Source of the DNA: Rhabdophis nuchalis
Taxonomy: Eukaryota; Chordata; Lepidosauria; Squamata; Natricidae
Assembly (NCBI GenBank): GCA_039707465.1
Contig: CM077643.1
Span: forward strand, 319,181,919-319,245,918
Direction: 5' to 3'
Length of the DNA stretch: 64,000 bases
Of this stretch, positions 30,774 to 42,200 are shown piece by piece. The notes under the pieces were generated by a model. The model made no database searches, was not told the DNA's origin, and saw nothing but the letters and a program-made list of their open reading frames with translations. The position numbers and the translations under genes were made by a program. Numbering within the stretch: position 1 is the first letter of the stretch; every line of letters starts with the position of its first letter.

Positions 30774-31137
30774 CAGTGATGGGATTCAGCCACTTTGCAC
30801 CTATTCGGGAGAATTGGTTGTTAACTTTCTAAACAGTTCAGAGAACTGGTGGAAGAAATCTCATTTTGTTTTTTTCCACTTTACAGGACTAATCCTGTAA
30901 GGAAGGCAGGAAGGAAACATTCTGGTGTTGTTTCTAGCCTAATCTTTATTGCCCTGCTTACAGAAACTGTCTCTCCGGTTAATCCTTATTACATTGTAAC
31001 AGCTAAGGCGAAGTGCCCATCGACCTGAGTGATGAATTGGCCACACCCAGCATGGTCACATGACCACCGAGCCACACTTACCCAGTTGGTCATTAGGGCA
31101 GAGAACCGGTTGTCAAATTATTTGAATCCCACCACTG
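30774..31137. mobile_element. Non-autonomous hAT element inside a SINE tail
   Basis: TIRs are cagtgatgggattca and tgaatcccaccactg. A perfect 8-bp duplication cctttacc (30766-30773, 31138-31145) was made from the SINE's own tail repeat. It contains a gaaccggttgt block like the other cagtggtggg-type copies. Confidence 0.88.
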
Positions 31138-31149
31138 CCTTTACCTTTA

Positions 31150-31882
31150 GATTGGAAACACTCATGAAACATTTTCAATTGCGCATAGCTTTACCAAGCA
31201 AATGTGAAAGGACAATGTATCAGGTACTAAATTGTATTTGTAAGCAGGGATTAGAGCCACAATTGCTCCCTTAAATATTAATGCAGCTCTAGGGCAACCT
31301 TCCTTTACACCTAGGAAAAGTAAGGGAAGACTGAAACATTGGAGAGTTTGGAGCAATAGGCACACTGAGGAAATTTGAGACCACTCTGAATTTCTCAAAA
31401 TGGGTTCATGGTACTTTTTCAACTTATTTTGGATTTTTTTTTCTGAGTAAGAAAAAAACCCACACAGCTACAGTTACACACCATAATCCCATGTTAGCCC
31501 TTCACGGTTGCAAGTGTGAGTTGGGTCCCCATATAAATGGATATAATAAATATAATTTTAATTTCTAGGGATGTTGATGGGTTCAATCTGAAGACTAGAG
31601 ACATCTTTGGACATAAAGATTCTTTTTCAGAGTGGAACTTTTCTTTGCTGGTTTCTCACATAGCAGTTCTCTATGGACAAAATCTATTTTTTTAAAAACC
31701 AGAGGATTTCAAGGGGATTATCAGCAAACATATTGGTCCCAATGGATACCATATTGTGAAACCAGGTCATGAAATGTGACTGAAACAAATTTCGTTCTCT
31801 ATCATTATTTCTAAGGTGAAAAATGTGGGTGCCAGAGCCCTCTGAAATGGCTATTCAAAGCACTCTCTCTTCACCTGTTTCT
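31150..31882. other. Single-copy stretch
   Basis: No recognisable element. Confidence 0.5.
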
Positions 31883-31890
31883 TTCTAGAG

Positions 31891-32023
31891 CAGTGTTTCT
31901 CAACCTTGGCGACTTTAACCTGTAGTCGTCAACTCCCAGAATCCCCCAGCCAGTACAGCTGGTTGGGGAATTCTGGGAGTTGAAGTCCACAGGACTTAAA
32001 GTCGCCAAGGTTGAGAAACACTG
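31891..32023. mobile_element. 133-bp foldback hAT MITE
   Basis: Ends are cagtgtttctcaaccttggc and gccaaggttgagaaacactg. Target duplication is ttctagag / ttctagaa. The core is the same as in the other foldbacks. Confidence 0.9.
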
Positions 32024-32127
32024 TTCTAGAAGGATGAATTCTGACTTGGGATTTGGCCAGAGGTCTCTAGGGTTTAGATGGAGAGGCCTAATAGGGTTGA
32101 TTTGTCTTGTGGTCCAGGAGTTCCTCT

Positions 32128-32257
32128 CAGAATCGCCAGCTTTGGCCAGTTTAAGATGTGGGGACTTCAACTCCCAGAATTCCTCAGCTAACTGGCTTGG
32201 ACAATTCTGGGAGTTGAAATCCACATGGCTTAAAGACGTCAAGGTTGAAAAACACTG
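32128..32257. mobile_element. Older foldback hAT MITE copy
   Basis: The right end tcaaggttgaaaaacactg and the paired cores ggacttcaactcccagaatt / aattctgggagttgaaatcc are clear. The left terminus is decayed and no duplication is visible. Confidence 0.75.
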
Positions 32258-33119
32258 AACTAAGCAAGTAAGTTTGGTAATAAGACCATTCGGTTCAGTG
32301 CCTACCACTGAAACAAATACATTTTTCACAATATTGAATACAGCGGGATTCATTTTGCCTTTAAAATATATTTTTTTAAATCCTCAGTAGTCATCTAATT
32401 AAAAAAGAAGATAGTTAATCCCAAATGACAATTTTCCCCCTCTCTAGTATCTCTGCTAAGAAGTGCCATAACCCAACATATTAAACTGGCCCTGGGGAAA
32501 AAAGAGTAACCAAAGGAAAAGAATATAATTTTACTGGATTTATTATATATACATTGTGCAGTTGTCTTTTGGCCATCATATATAGATAAACTTGGTTCCT
32601 TTGAGTCTCTGGAATCTGTAGTCCTCCTTTTTTGTCCCCAGGCAGTTGCATGATTCTTGCTTCACAATTTCAAAATAAATTGTTCATGTTGTCTGTATGG
32701 TGGTTCCCTCCCCACCTCTTTTATAGTGGCATACGGTGTTCAGTCATCTCCAAATGCACCACTTGCTCTGTGTGTCACACTTGTGCCAAGCACACCATTA
32801 ATTACCACTCCAGTCCAAGTTTTAATTATACATGACTGAATTATTTTGTGTAAAACGAATTTGTTCTAATTGCAGGATGACTTCCAATTGGCAGGGTTAC
32901 TTTAAAAATGGTCATGATCCAGCAGAAGTGGAACATTTTTATCCCTCATTGATTTCAACAGTAAAATTAAATCATCTCTGTTAAAACGAATGGGAGTTAA
33001 GTGGACTTAACTTTTAATTAGCTGGATTGTTAAGTTATTTTTAAAGACTGTTTTGAGCGAATGCTGCAATTCGTGGATTATCCAAGGAAATGTTGGATAT
33101 GTTTGTACTTGATATAAAT
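32258..33119. other. Single-copy stretch
   Basis: Repeat-free. The segment 32830-33065 contains ttaattag and other homeodomain-like cores and may be a conserved non-coding element; this is inference only. Confidence 0.45.
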
Positions 33120-33567
33120 ACTACTTTGACTCGGGCCGGGTTACTTGCAGGACCGCCTACTACCACATACCTCCATTCGACCTGTCCGCTCCCACAGCGG
33201 GGCCTCCTTAGGGTGCCATCCGCCGGACAATGCCGGCTGGCGACTCCCAGGGGAAGAGCCTTCTCTGTGGCAGGCCCCGCCCTCTGGAACGACCTGCCCC
33301 CAGACCTCCGTACAATCTCAGACCTTCGCCTCTTCCGTCGGGCATTAAAAACATACTTCTTTCATATGGTCGGCCTGGCATAGCTGGTATAGCTATTTTA
33401 TTATTTTAGTTGGGTTTTAATTAATGTTCTTAGCGCGGGCCAAATTTTATTTAATTCTCGTTTTAACCATTGTGACTGTTTGAATTTATTAATTTAAGAT
33501 GAGTCCCATCTTGGGAGATAGGGCGGTATAGAAATCGAATAAATGAAATGAAATGAAATGAAATGAC
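33120..33567 (+). mobile_element. 5'-truncated L2/CR1-group LINE 3' end
   Basis: The C-terminal ORF part is readable (RGRAFSVAG-like, then PALWNDLPPDLRTISDLRLF) and stops near 33380. The 3' UTR differs from most copies here: cttgggagatagggcggtat, agaaatcgaataa and an AAATG repeat tail (33538-33566). Confidence 0.8.
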
Positions 33568-33920
33568 TCAACATTTCAAAACATTTCTAATATCAGAAAT
33601 TTCAGAAAGTTTTTTTTGGGGGGAGGAGACGACATGCTGCATAGCGACTATAGGCTGAGTAGTGAAATACTTTCTCTGAAATTGAGATGCACAATTTATG
33701 GATTGTATGGGCTTCCCCAAATTGATGATGCTCCCTTTGAGTTTACCTCTTAAATTGTTACAGCAAGAAAGTCAGTCATCCATACAAGGATTCACAAGGT
33801 TCTCCTGCTGTTAACATGTCTGCTGCTTGGAATTCTGCATTGCCCTCTCTTCTCTATGAGGATCAGTTTGAACTTGCCATGACATTGCAGCAGCCATTGC
33901 GAAGCTAAGTTCCTTTATGC
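33568..33920. other. Single-copy stretch
   Basis: No recognisable element. Confidence 0.5.
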
Positions 33921-34045
33921 CAGGGCTGTCAAACTCCTGGCCCATGGGCCAAATGCATCACTCGCTGGCCACACCCACGTGGAGGGGAAAAAAGTCTCAG
34001 TACATCACATGATGCTGCCATGATGACGTGAGTTTGACATCCCTG
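33921..34045. mobile_element. Decayed hAT MITE, caggggtgtcaaactc family
   Basis: Ends are cagggctgtcaaactcctgg and gagtttgacatccctg. No target duplication is seen, so it is an old copy. Confidence 0.75.
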
Positions 34046-34171
34046 CTCTCTTCCTCTTCCTCCTTTGCTCGTAGATGGGAGAACAGGAATATCAGCAGGA
34101 TGGGGAGACTGCTGTGATTTAGAAGGGAAAAAAAGAGCTATCAAAGATCTTCAGGGGGTTTTTTTGCGTTG

Positions 34172-35045
34172 TGACGGACTCAGGCTCAACCCGACCAAGA
34201 CCGAGTGGCTGTGGTTTCCGGCTGCCCGATTCAACCAGCTGACTCCAACGCTGGCCATAGGGGGCGAACATCTTGCCCCTGTGGATGGGGCGCGCAATTT
34301 GGGTGTCCTCCTGGATACCCGGCTGTCCATGGAAGACCAAGTGACAGCTGTGGCCAGGAGGGCGTTTCACCAGGTTCGCCTGGTGCGCCAATTGCGCCCC
34401 CTATTGGATCGGGACGCCCTTCGCACAGTCACTCATGCTCTCGTGACATCCCGACTGGACTATTGTAACTCTCTCTACATGGGGCTCCCCTTGAGGTGCA
34501 CCCAGAGACTTCAGTTGGTCCAGAATGCAGCCGCGCGAGCAATTATGGGAACCGTTAGGTTTGCCCACGTTACACCGCTCTTGCGCGAGCTGCACTGGCT
34601 GCCTATCGTCTTCCGGGTGCGCTTCAAGGTGTTAGTCATCATCTTTAAAGCGCTCCATGGCTCGGGACCTAGCTACCTGCAGGATCGGATCCTGCCTCAT
34701 ACATCCTCACGGCCGATTTGCTCCCACAGAGAGGGACTTCTCCGGGTGCCGTCCACTAGACTGTGTCAGCGGGCGACGCCCAGACGGAAGGGCTCCTTCC
34801 GTCTGAAATTAAAAACACACTTTTTCCGCTAGGCTAGTCTCTCTTTCTATGGGGTTTTAAACTTATTTATAGTTGCTGGGTATTTTAGTTTAACGGGTTT
34901 TAGCACAGGAATAGATTTAATTTGTTTTTATATTATGTATTTATATTTGTATATTTATTGTTTTTACTTTCCCTGTGCACCGCCCCGAGTCCCTGTGGGG
35001 AGAGGGAGCGGTTTACAAATTAAATTTGATGATGATGATGAAATA
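34172..35045 (+). pseudogene. 5'-truncated L2/CR1-group LINE with internal deletion
   Basis: The open frame covers the thumb and C-terminal region of the LINE ORF2 (LNPTKTEWLWFPAARFN, then RLDYCNSLYMGLPLRCT and LLRELHWLPIVFRVRFK). It begins downstream of the catalytic YADD, so no reverse transcriptase can be made. Near 34790 the frame jumps from RATPRRKG to SFRLKLKTHFF. The copy at 60375-63453 has roughly 25 more residues there, including ALWNDLPPE, so an in-frame deletion is likely. The 3' UTR ends with ctgtgcaccgccccgagtcc, a gcggtttacaaat landmark and a short GAT array. Confidence 0.8.
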
Positions 35046-35139
35046 TGTTTAAAAATATGTTTGATTGATTTTAAAGGTATCAAAGGCCAGATGATATTGC
35101 GAGAATAAATTAATGCCTGTTTTAGTAAATAATAAGGAA

Positions 35140-35489
35140 AATTATGTTATATGTATATATATATGCTGGTCTTGTTGTATTTGGGTGTTTATATATATAT
35201 ATATATATATATGTTATGGTTTTTTTGAGCTGATCAATAAATAAGTCGGGGAGATTTATTGATGAGCTCAAAAAAAAAAATAACACACATATAAAAAAAT
35301 TACACAACGGAATTCTTGGCTTTCTGTCTAGATGGTCTCTGGTGATGAGCCGAAAGGCAGAAAAGGAAAAGCAGTGTGCTTCCTCCCTTAATTGGGGCCT
35401 TAACAGGGTGTTGTGGAAACAATTATATATATAGAGAGATCTATCTTGATATATAGATCTATCTTGGTCTCTCAAATTTAAATTTATTG
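35140..35489. other. AT microsatellite and a long hairpin
   Basis: (TA)n lies at 35152-35164 and 35190-35212. Bases 35221-35242 and 35254-35275 are inverted copies (21 of 22) around an 11-base spacer. A third related phrase, tttattgatcagct, is at 35480-35493. No family is recognised. Confidence 0.6.
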
Positions 35490-35810
35490 ATCAGCTGCAA
35501 GTTGCAAGGGCACACCCATGTGCGGGGGAGCACACGTGTGGTGTGCCCCCCTGTGCCCCAGTTTTGATTACAGGAGGCTTCAGGGAGGTCTACTAGGCCA
35601 TGGGGATTTGCAGTACCCCCCTGGTAGCCCATTTTTGGTCACAGGAGACTTCCTATGCATGTGCAAGGGGAGGGGGAGCATTGGGGGGGGTCATACACAC
35701 ATGCAGAGGGGTGGGCTGCATTGCATTATGGGTGTGGGCACACATGTATGCGCTGCCACGTGTGCCCAATTTTGGTACACGAGGAGGAAAGGGTTAGCCA
35801 TCATTGGCAT
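35490..35810. mobile_element. Fragment of a cagtgatggcgaac-type hAT element
   Basis: GC-rich interior with aggcttcagggaggtc and cacatgcagaggggtggg blocks as in 1700-2408. The right end agggttagccatcattgg is a decayed TIR; the left end is missing. Confidence 0.6.
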
Positions 35811-36283
35811 AGTGTATTGAGAAGGCATAGGAAGAATGGGGATACACAATGCATTTATTAAATCAGGAGTACTATGAAGCCAATATTATACATGGGTCTC
35901 ATTATGTATCTCCTGTCTGAGCCCCCTAACAAAAGCATACTGAATAGAAATCTGTCCTGTTCTTCTGTCAACAAAAAGGAGAAATGGATTGTGAAAATGG
36001 CAGAGCTTACAGAAATGGTTAAAATGACTTGTTTGATTTAAAGAGGGAACAATAATTACTTCTGTAAAAGACTGGAAACCCTCTATAGATTTTTATTTTT
36101 GCTGAAAATGGATAAAAATTGGTCATTTCGGGATTTATTGATTAAAAAGGTTTGTTTATGGGAAGAAGGGACCCATTGTAATTTGGGAGGGTGCAGATGG
36201 CAATTACTGTCGGTCACTGTTGCAAAGAAGATTGGAAGTTGCTTCTTTAGACATCACTCTTTTTCTCTTCGTTCACTTTTTTA

Positions 36284-36287
<4 letters not shown>
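35811..36287. other. Single-copy stretch
   Basis: No recognisable element. Confidence 0.5.

Positions 36288-36376
<89 letters not shown>
36288..36376 (+). repeat. (CT)n microsatellite, about 44 units
   Basis: A pure dinucleotide array that then decays through cctttctttctct to about 36396. Ser/Leu-rich and Arg/Glu-rich open frames over it are artefacts of the repeat. Confidence 0.95.
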
Positions 36377-36379
<3 letters not shown>

Positions 36380-36396
36380 TTCTTTCTCTCTCTCAC

Positions 36397-36989
36397 TTCC
36401 TTCCCGTCTTCTGTACATTTTTCTTCCAATAAAAATAAAAACACACAACCACACTCCTTGCCAATTATCAGTGCTTACTTTTGAGCTTACATAATGTTTA
36501 AACAACAACAACAGAATATCTGATGTTATATCAATCATGATTGGTGCTCTCAGAATGATAACTAAAGGATAACTGGAAATATTGAATCTATCAGAACTAA
36601 ATACCCTACTTTTACACACACACACACACAAAAACAACCTTCTTGGAACTGCCTATATTCTTGGACGCTATCTTATTAATTTTTAGGCCTTTGTTTAGAA
36701 TTTGAATTAAGTTTCCATCAGTATTAAATCGTGAATCTAAGTGTAGGTTACCCAAACAAAATAAAACCACTATCAAATAACAAGTCTGCCTATCTCAGGT
36801 CCTTGGTAAGGACTTGTTCAGTGGATCAAAATTCCAAACCCAATCTAGACATTTGGCTGACTGTACAATCAACCATAATAATAATAAAAAACAATGTATT
36901 ATTATTTTTAAATGTTTATGCCTCCCGGCTGCTAATGTTTCTGGTTGGAGTATGGTCTGTATCCCATAGCGATCTGAGCTAAGAGCCAC
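36397..36989. other. Single-copy stretch
   Basis: Short (CA)n near 36616-36632; nothing else recognised. Confidence 0.5.
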
Positions 36990-37206
36990 CCTGGCACAGT
37001 GGTTACAATGCAGTATTGGAGGCTAACTGAGCTCACTGCCGGGAGTTCAATCCTCACCAGCTCAAGGTTGATTCAGCTTTCCATCCTTCTGAGGTCAGTT
37101 AAATGAGGACCAGATTGTTGGGGGCAATATGTTGACTCTGTAAACTGCTTAAAGAGGGGTGTAAAGCACCGTGAAGCGGTATATACGTCTAAGTGCTATT
37201 GCCGTT
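36990..37206 (+). mobile_element. tRNA-derived SINE, second family, complete copy
   Basis: A-box-like ctggcacagtggttacaatg, B-box-like gagttcaatcctc, body ccatccttctgaggtcagtt and gaccagattgttgggggc, tail gaagcggtatatacgtctaa. This is the best-preserved copy of the family in the window. Confidence 0.88.
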
Positions 37207-38174
37207 TGATTCCTCTACACTCATTTTGAGTGACGCTGTTCTCCAATAAACATAGAACGTTCAGCAGGAAAGCCCATAAATAGGTTAATAATGTGGCTGG
37301 AGGCTAATGGTTACTCTCTATATGGACTTTGTCCCGTATATGAAGATCACTGTGTAGTTATTCTGTGTTACACAGCTGTCTGTTCTACCCCAAGCAAAGT
37401 GAATGCGACAAGGGCTGCTTAAATTATTCATGAAAAGCTTTGCAATCTTGAATCCTTTAATTCCTCCATGTCTGTAGTACAAAAGGAAATGCCAATGTTC
37501 CCCACTTATAGATTTTGTAAAATAAAATCCCCCAGCAAAGCTTAGCAAGTGAAAGAAAAATTAATTGTAAAACATCAGTTACTATATCGCCCAACAAAAT
37601 TAACAGCCCAATTGCTCTAGCAAACCTAGAGATTAGCTTCTCTGATCTCTAGAGTTTGGCAACTGACCTTTTAGATTTTTGCTCAAGGCTCCGGAGGTTG
37701 GAAGAAGTCAAGCATGCAGAGGGAGGGCTTTGTGTCAAAGAAACAACATTATGTTGTTGCTCCAAGCATTGATTAGGAGTTAAAATAGTGGGCCTTAATT
37801 AAGCTTGTATGAAACCCACAAGACAGATTCTTGGCTGCATTCCCCCCTCCCCAAATTTTGATCAGCTTCCATGAAAAAAAAACATATTTGTTTTGCTTTG
37901 CTTTTCAAAAAACCCCATCTCCTTGCAGAGACATTGCTCCAGGTTGAGACTTCTGCACATAATACTAAAGCCCAGCCTGTCTTCAAGAGGAACAACCAAG
38001 ACTATCCTCTTGGTTTGACTAGAGGAAGCATTCAGAAGTTTTCAATTATAATTATCCATAGTTCCCCAATCCTTGTGATTAGTATTTATTAGAATTTAGG
38101 GGGTGTTTTCTGAAGGTGGCTTGTAAAAAAATTGTATTAGTTATTAATAACTACCAGTTGAGCAAAAATTATTT
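37207..38174. other. Single-copy stretch
   Basis: No recognisable element or exon. Confidence 0.5.
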
Positions 38175-38275
38175 TCAGGGGATGGGAGAATAACAGAATA
38201 ACAAAGTTGAAGGGGAATTTGGAGGTCTTCTAATCCAACCCCTGCTCAAGCAGGAGACCCTGTACGATACATGTT
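38175..38275 (-). mobile_element. CR1-type LINE 3' end
   Basis: On the plus strand it reads ataacagaataacaaagttg, ggtcttctaatccaacccc and tgctcaagcaggagaccct. This is the reverse complement of the standard CR1 3' end and matches 46578-46650. Confidence 0.75.
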
Positions 38276-39409
38276 GTGCCAAATCATAGTTTATTTATGT
38301 GGTTTTCTCTATCATTATGTGAGCCAGATGTTTTGGATGATAATTGTCATCAGCCTTATTCAGTGTAGTGAATAGGAAGAATTGATGAGAATGATAGTCC
38401 AAAACACTGGGAAAATATAGTGAAGAAGGCTGCAGCCAGTTGAGAGTATAGGGCCATTGTCAGTTGCCCATCAGAATCAAAGATTATAGCTTTACTGTTC
38501 ACACTTCATCCTGCTTTCTAGTTTGGTCATTCTGTATTTCTCTTTCAAGAAAGATGAGCTGTAAAAGGGTTAAAATGAAGGCAAACTTTATAGAGTCGAT
38601 TAAGACACAGTGGGCAAATTTATTCTGACACCTTTCAATTTGCTTGTAAAAATGAACATTTGGCATTAAAGGGTTGAAATATTGATAAAATGCAGATGGT
38701 CCACTGTGAAAGAAGATACAACTGCGGCAATGCAAATTATGTTGCCATTAAATGTTTGAATTATTGTAAGAATTCACATATTGTTTCTAGACCTATGATT
38801 AACTCAATTAAGTAGCATTCCCAACCCTTTCCTCCCTCTGCCCAGTTTTTAGAATGGTTGACATATTCGGGCTGAGGTTTTGAACAGAATGCAGTGTTTA
38901 ATTAATTGAGTTGAATCTTACAGAGCAATCTTAGAAATGTTGACATAGAAATAAGCTTAATGTGTAGAAGCTTAGTCCGTTAGCAATCCAAACTAAACAG
39001 CTAAAAGAAAGAAAGATAGCCAGTTTTGAGGGTTTTTTCCCTATTTGAGACCCTGCCAGTACTCTACAATTTATGACAATTAGATAAGACCTTTTGCGTG
39101 TAATCTTTTGACTATTTGGGAATAGTAGATAGTAGAACCAAATGAGAAGTTGAACTAGTATATTGAAAGAAAGCAACAGCAAACCATTTCTTTTCATTGC
39201 TAAAAAGAAAACATGGATGTGTCCATGAAGTTGCCAAGGGTCTATGTTTTTCCCTTTTTTTTTTAAAGGGAGTTATTTTCTAAGGAATGAAAGACTCCTT
39301 TAAGGCAGAATAGGACAATGTGTGGCGCTCTCAAATATTGCTGAGTGCCAGCCAGCATTGTCAATGATGAAAGCTGTAGTTTCATCATTGAAACTTCTGA
39401 AGTGAAGAC
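38276..39409. other. Single-copy stretch
   Basis: Repeat-free. The part 38545-38765 includes an octamer atgcaaat (38730-38737) in AT-rich sequence and is a candidate conserved non-coding element. Confidence 0.4.
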
Positions 39410-39680
39410 AAAACCAGGCCCACAATTAGAGAGAAAACATTAGCGTAACTCTAATGTACCACCAAGGAGGAAACTACACCCCTACCAAAACTGGCACGGC
39501 AAGGTACTATATAAAAACAGGCAGCAAACCCCATACTCACAACAATGACGTTAACTAGTTAGGTAATGAAACGTCTTCTAGCAGACAACCAAGCTCAGAG
39601 AGCACCAAGAACCCCGAGCAACAGATACTCTCTTCTACTGGAATTTTTCAAGAACCACAGGTTCTGTCATCCTATACTAG
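39410..39680 (+). mobile_element. Possible Penelope-like 3' fragment
   Basis: Contains gttaggtaatgaaacgtctt, then caaccaagctcagagagcac and caagaacccc, a phrase order I associate with Penelope-like 3' regions in squamates; compare the gaaacgtcg motif at 25098. No coding part is visible. Confidence 0.4.
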
Positions 39681-39689
39681 GAACAAAAC

Positions 39690-40135
39690 CAGGGGTGGGC
39701 TGCTGGGGGTTTGCAGATGTTCAAGGAACATCTAGTTAAGATTCTGTGCAGTTTGGAGAACCGCCCCCACCACAAATCCCACTCTTGGCTGGCCTGCCCA
39801 TTCCTCCCCACCCAGGAGTCTCCATGTGGCCCGTTTTGAATGCAGGCAAGTGCAGGGCATGCGTGGAGGCTCAGGAAGGGCAAAAAATGGGCTCAGCAGA
39901 AGTTTGGGAAGGCCAGAAATGGGTCCGTTTCTGGTCTCCGAAGGACTTCCAGAGCCTGGGGAGGCTGTTTTCACCTTCCCAGAGGCTCGAGGAAAGCCTC
40001 CAGAGACCGGAGAGGGCAAAAACACTCCCCCCCTGCCATGGTGCAGGAGGCTAACTAGGCCACGCTCACCATGGCCACGCCCACCCAGCAACCGGGCAGA
40101 GAACTCCTTGCTAAAATTTTTGAAACCCACCCCTG
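39690..40135. mobile_element. Non-autonomous hAT element
   Basis: Ends are caggggtgggctgctgg and tgaaacccacccctg. Flanks aacaaaac / aataaaac are a 7-of-8 duplication. The interior carries cctccagag and gaaagcctcc blocks shared with the 1700-2408 family, suggesting a composite origin. Confidence 0.82.
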
Positions 40136-40321
40136 AATAAAACCCACCAGGGGCAAGTGAAACATATCTTAGGGAAATATTTCCTGTCTTTAGTGCCCTC
40201 CAGGTTTTTTAAAAATAGTTTCCAGAATCTTCTACTATCAGTTATACTGGCTCAGACTGACAGAAGTAGACTGATGAAAATGGAAGTCTAGGGATATTTG
40301 GAAAGCCCAAATTGTCTACAC

Positions 40322-40456
40322 CAGGGGTCTGCAAAGTCGGCTCTTTTAAGACTGGTGGACTTCAACTCCCAGAATTCCCCAGCCAGCATAGCTGGCTGGG
40401 GAATTCTGGTAGTTGAAGTCCACCAGTCTTAAAAGAGCCGACTTTGCAGACCCCTG
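40322..40456. mobile_element. 135-bp foldback hAT MITE
   Basis: Nearly the same sequence as 27007-27141 (caggggtctgcaaagtcggc and its inverse). A perfect target duplication gtctacac flanks it (40314-40321, 40457-40464). Confidence 0.93.
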
Positions 40457-40464
40457 GTCTACAC

Positions 40465-40546
40465 CATACTTTAAAATTTCCAATGCTTTCCCTTCTATAG
40501 TGACATGCCCTGAGCTCTGAATACAGGGATCCAAGTAACCCCATGC

Positions 40547-40581
<35 letters not shown>

Positions 40582-41509
40582 CTATTGTAGTGCTAACAAT
40601 GAGTTACAGAACTAGGTAGAGATGAAAATAATAATAACAATGCTTATCTTTGGCATTTCTTAATCTTCCTTATATGTTATTAATTGGTGCATGTTTGAGG
40701 TCAGAATGGCTTCTCTTAGTCTCAGTGCCTATGTTTATAGGCATGTACTATTCCCTCTGATGAAATGCATCCACATATTTCATCATATGCGTCAGATTAA
40801 ATTCCTGTTGGCAACTAAAAGCACCTGCAGCAGCAGTGCATTTCTGGGAATAAATTACTTGCAAAGGAAAAGAGTATTTTACTGTGTAGCAGATATTTTA
40901 ATGTGCAACTGAGCCCCTGAGATGCTGTATTCTAGTTCAGTGGTTTTAACAAGAGCGGTTCCCCAAAGAGCTTCTGTACTCAAATTAATTGAAATAACTC
41001 GAATTCCTGTTTTCATCCCTCTGTTGTTTTTATGTGTCTCTTCTGTTTTTACTCCCTGAGCGTTACGTAGAATTTTCCATGGATAGAACTTAGGCACATG
41101 GTAGTCACACAGCAAATTCATATAAGCCTAGCATGAAGCTGCACGGAACATTTTGTTTTCTAAGTGAAAAGTCATTGGAGTGTATTAAGAGGTCAAACAT
41201 ATTTGGAACGTTCATGAATGAAACCTGAATACAAACTATGTTGGAAAGTGGAAACTATGTTCTCCTCCTTTTGACCTTCTCAGTTGGTTTGGAACTCCTT
41301 TGATCATAATCCAAAGCATAATCCACATTTCTGGCTATGAGAACATGGATCCAGATTTGTCAGGCTTATAAACATGTTGCTGGAGCAGTTTTAATCTGTA
41401 CATATATTCCCGTGTCACTTTAGAATCATTTTGAAGACACTTTAATGAAAAGACTAGTTTTCTTTTTCTTTTCTTTTCTGTTGAACGTTGGGCTAAAACC
41501 CAATGACAC
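40465..41509. other. Single-copy stretch with (GT)n
   Basis: A (GT)n microsatellite of about 17 units lies at 40547-40580. Nothing else is recognised. Confidence 0.55.
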
Positions 41510-41559
41510 CAGTGGTGGGTTGCTGCTGGCATTACTGCCAGTTTGGCACGCAAACTTTC

Positions 41560-42200
41560 TGCAACCTGCTTTATATGGGATTGTCCTTGAAGACCTTCCA
41601 GAACAGAGGTGGATTCCAGATCCTGTTGCAACCGGTACAGTGCAATGGGGCTGGGCGTCCACCACATGCATGTGGGTAGCATGCACATAGTGCACACATA
41701 CACACTTACCCCCCATGATGCTCCACGATGCTCCAGCAGAATGTCGCGCAGGCACGGTATGCTCCGTGAGCATGTGCCTAAGTCCCAATCGGCTCAAATA
41801 CAGGTAAGGAGGGCGGGTGGGCCCTTTAGAGCACCGGAACAGTAACTGGTGCTCCCAGCAGGCATACCAGTCATATACCACCACTGTTCCAGAAGCTGCA
41901 GCTGTCCAGAATGCAGCAGTGTGAGTGCTTCACAGCACACCCATGTAACATCACTGCTTTATGAACTACACTGGTTCCATATAGGTTTCTCATCACCTAC
42001 AAAGCCTTTCATGACCCAGGGCTGGGTTGTTCGCCATACCTCCTACTCCACTGAGCTCTTATCCCACATAATCTAGTATGGGTGAGCATGCTTCAGATCT
42101 GTTCCATGAAACTATATCATTTAGTAGGACCCAGAACGTAGGTTCTCTCTATTACAGTGCCTGCCCCTTGAAGTCACACTTCCTGTGAGATTCGAGGGCT
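41560..42200 (+). pseudogene. Ancient L2/CR1-type LINE relic split by a hAT MITE
   Basis: After removal of 41604-41894 the sequence reads cttgaagaccttccagaa, then gctgcagctgtccagaatgc, a standard LINE C-terminal region (LQLxQNAA). Next come ttatgaactacactggttcc and tcatcacctacaaagccttt, equivalent to LxELHWxPI and FKVLxxIFKAL in the younger copies. There are many stops and indels, so it is an old non-functional copy. A truncated piece of a cagtggtggg MITE lies just before it (41510-41555). Confidence 0.65.
41604..41886. mobile_element. Non-autonomous hAT MITE
   Basis: Ends are cagaggtggattcc and tataccaccactg. A perfect 8-bp duplication ttccagaa (41596-41603, 41887-41894) shows insertion into the LINE relic. 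Confidence 0.88.

Noticed and set aside
36099..36637. Long Ser-Leu and Arg-Glu frames
   Set aside because: Artefacts of the (CT)n microsatellite, which lacks stops in several frames.
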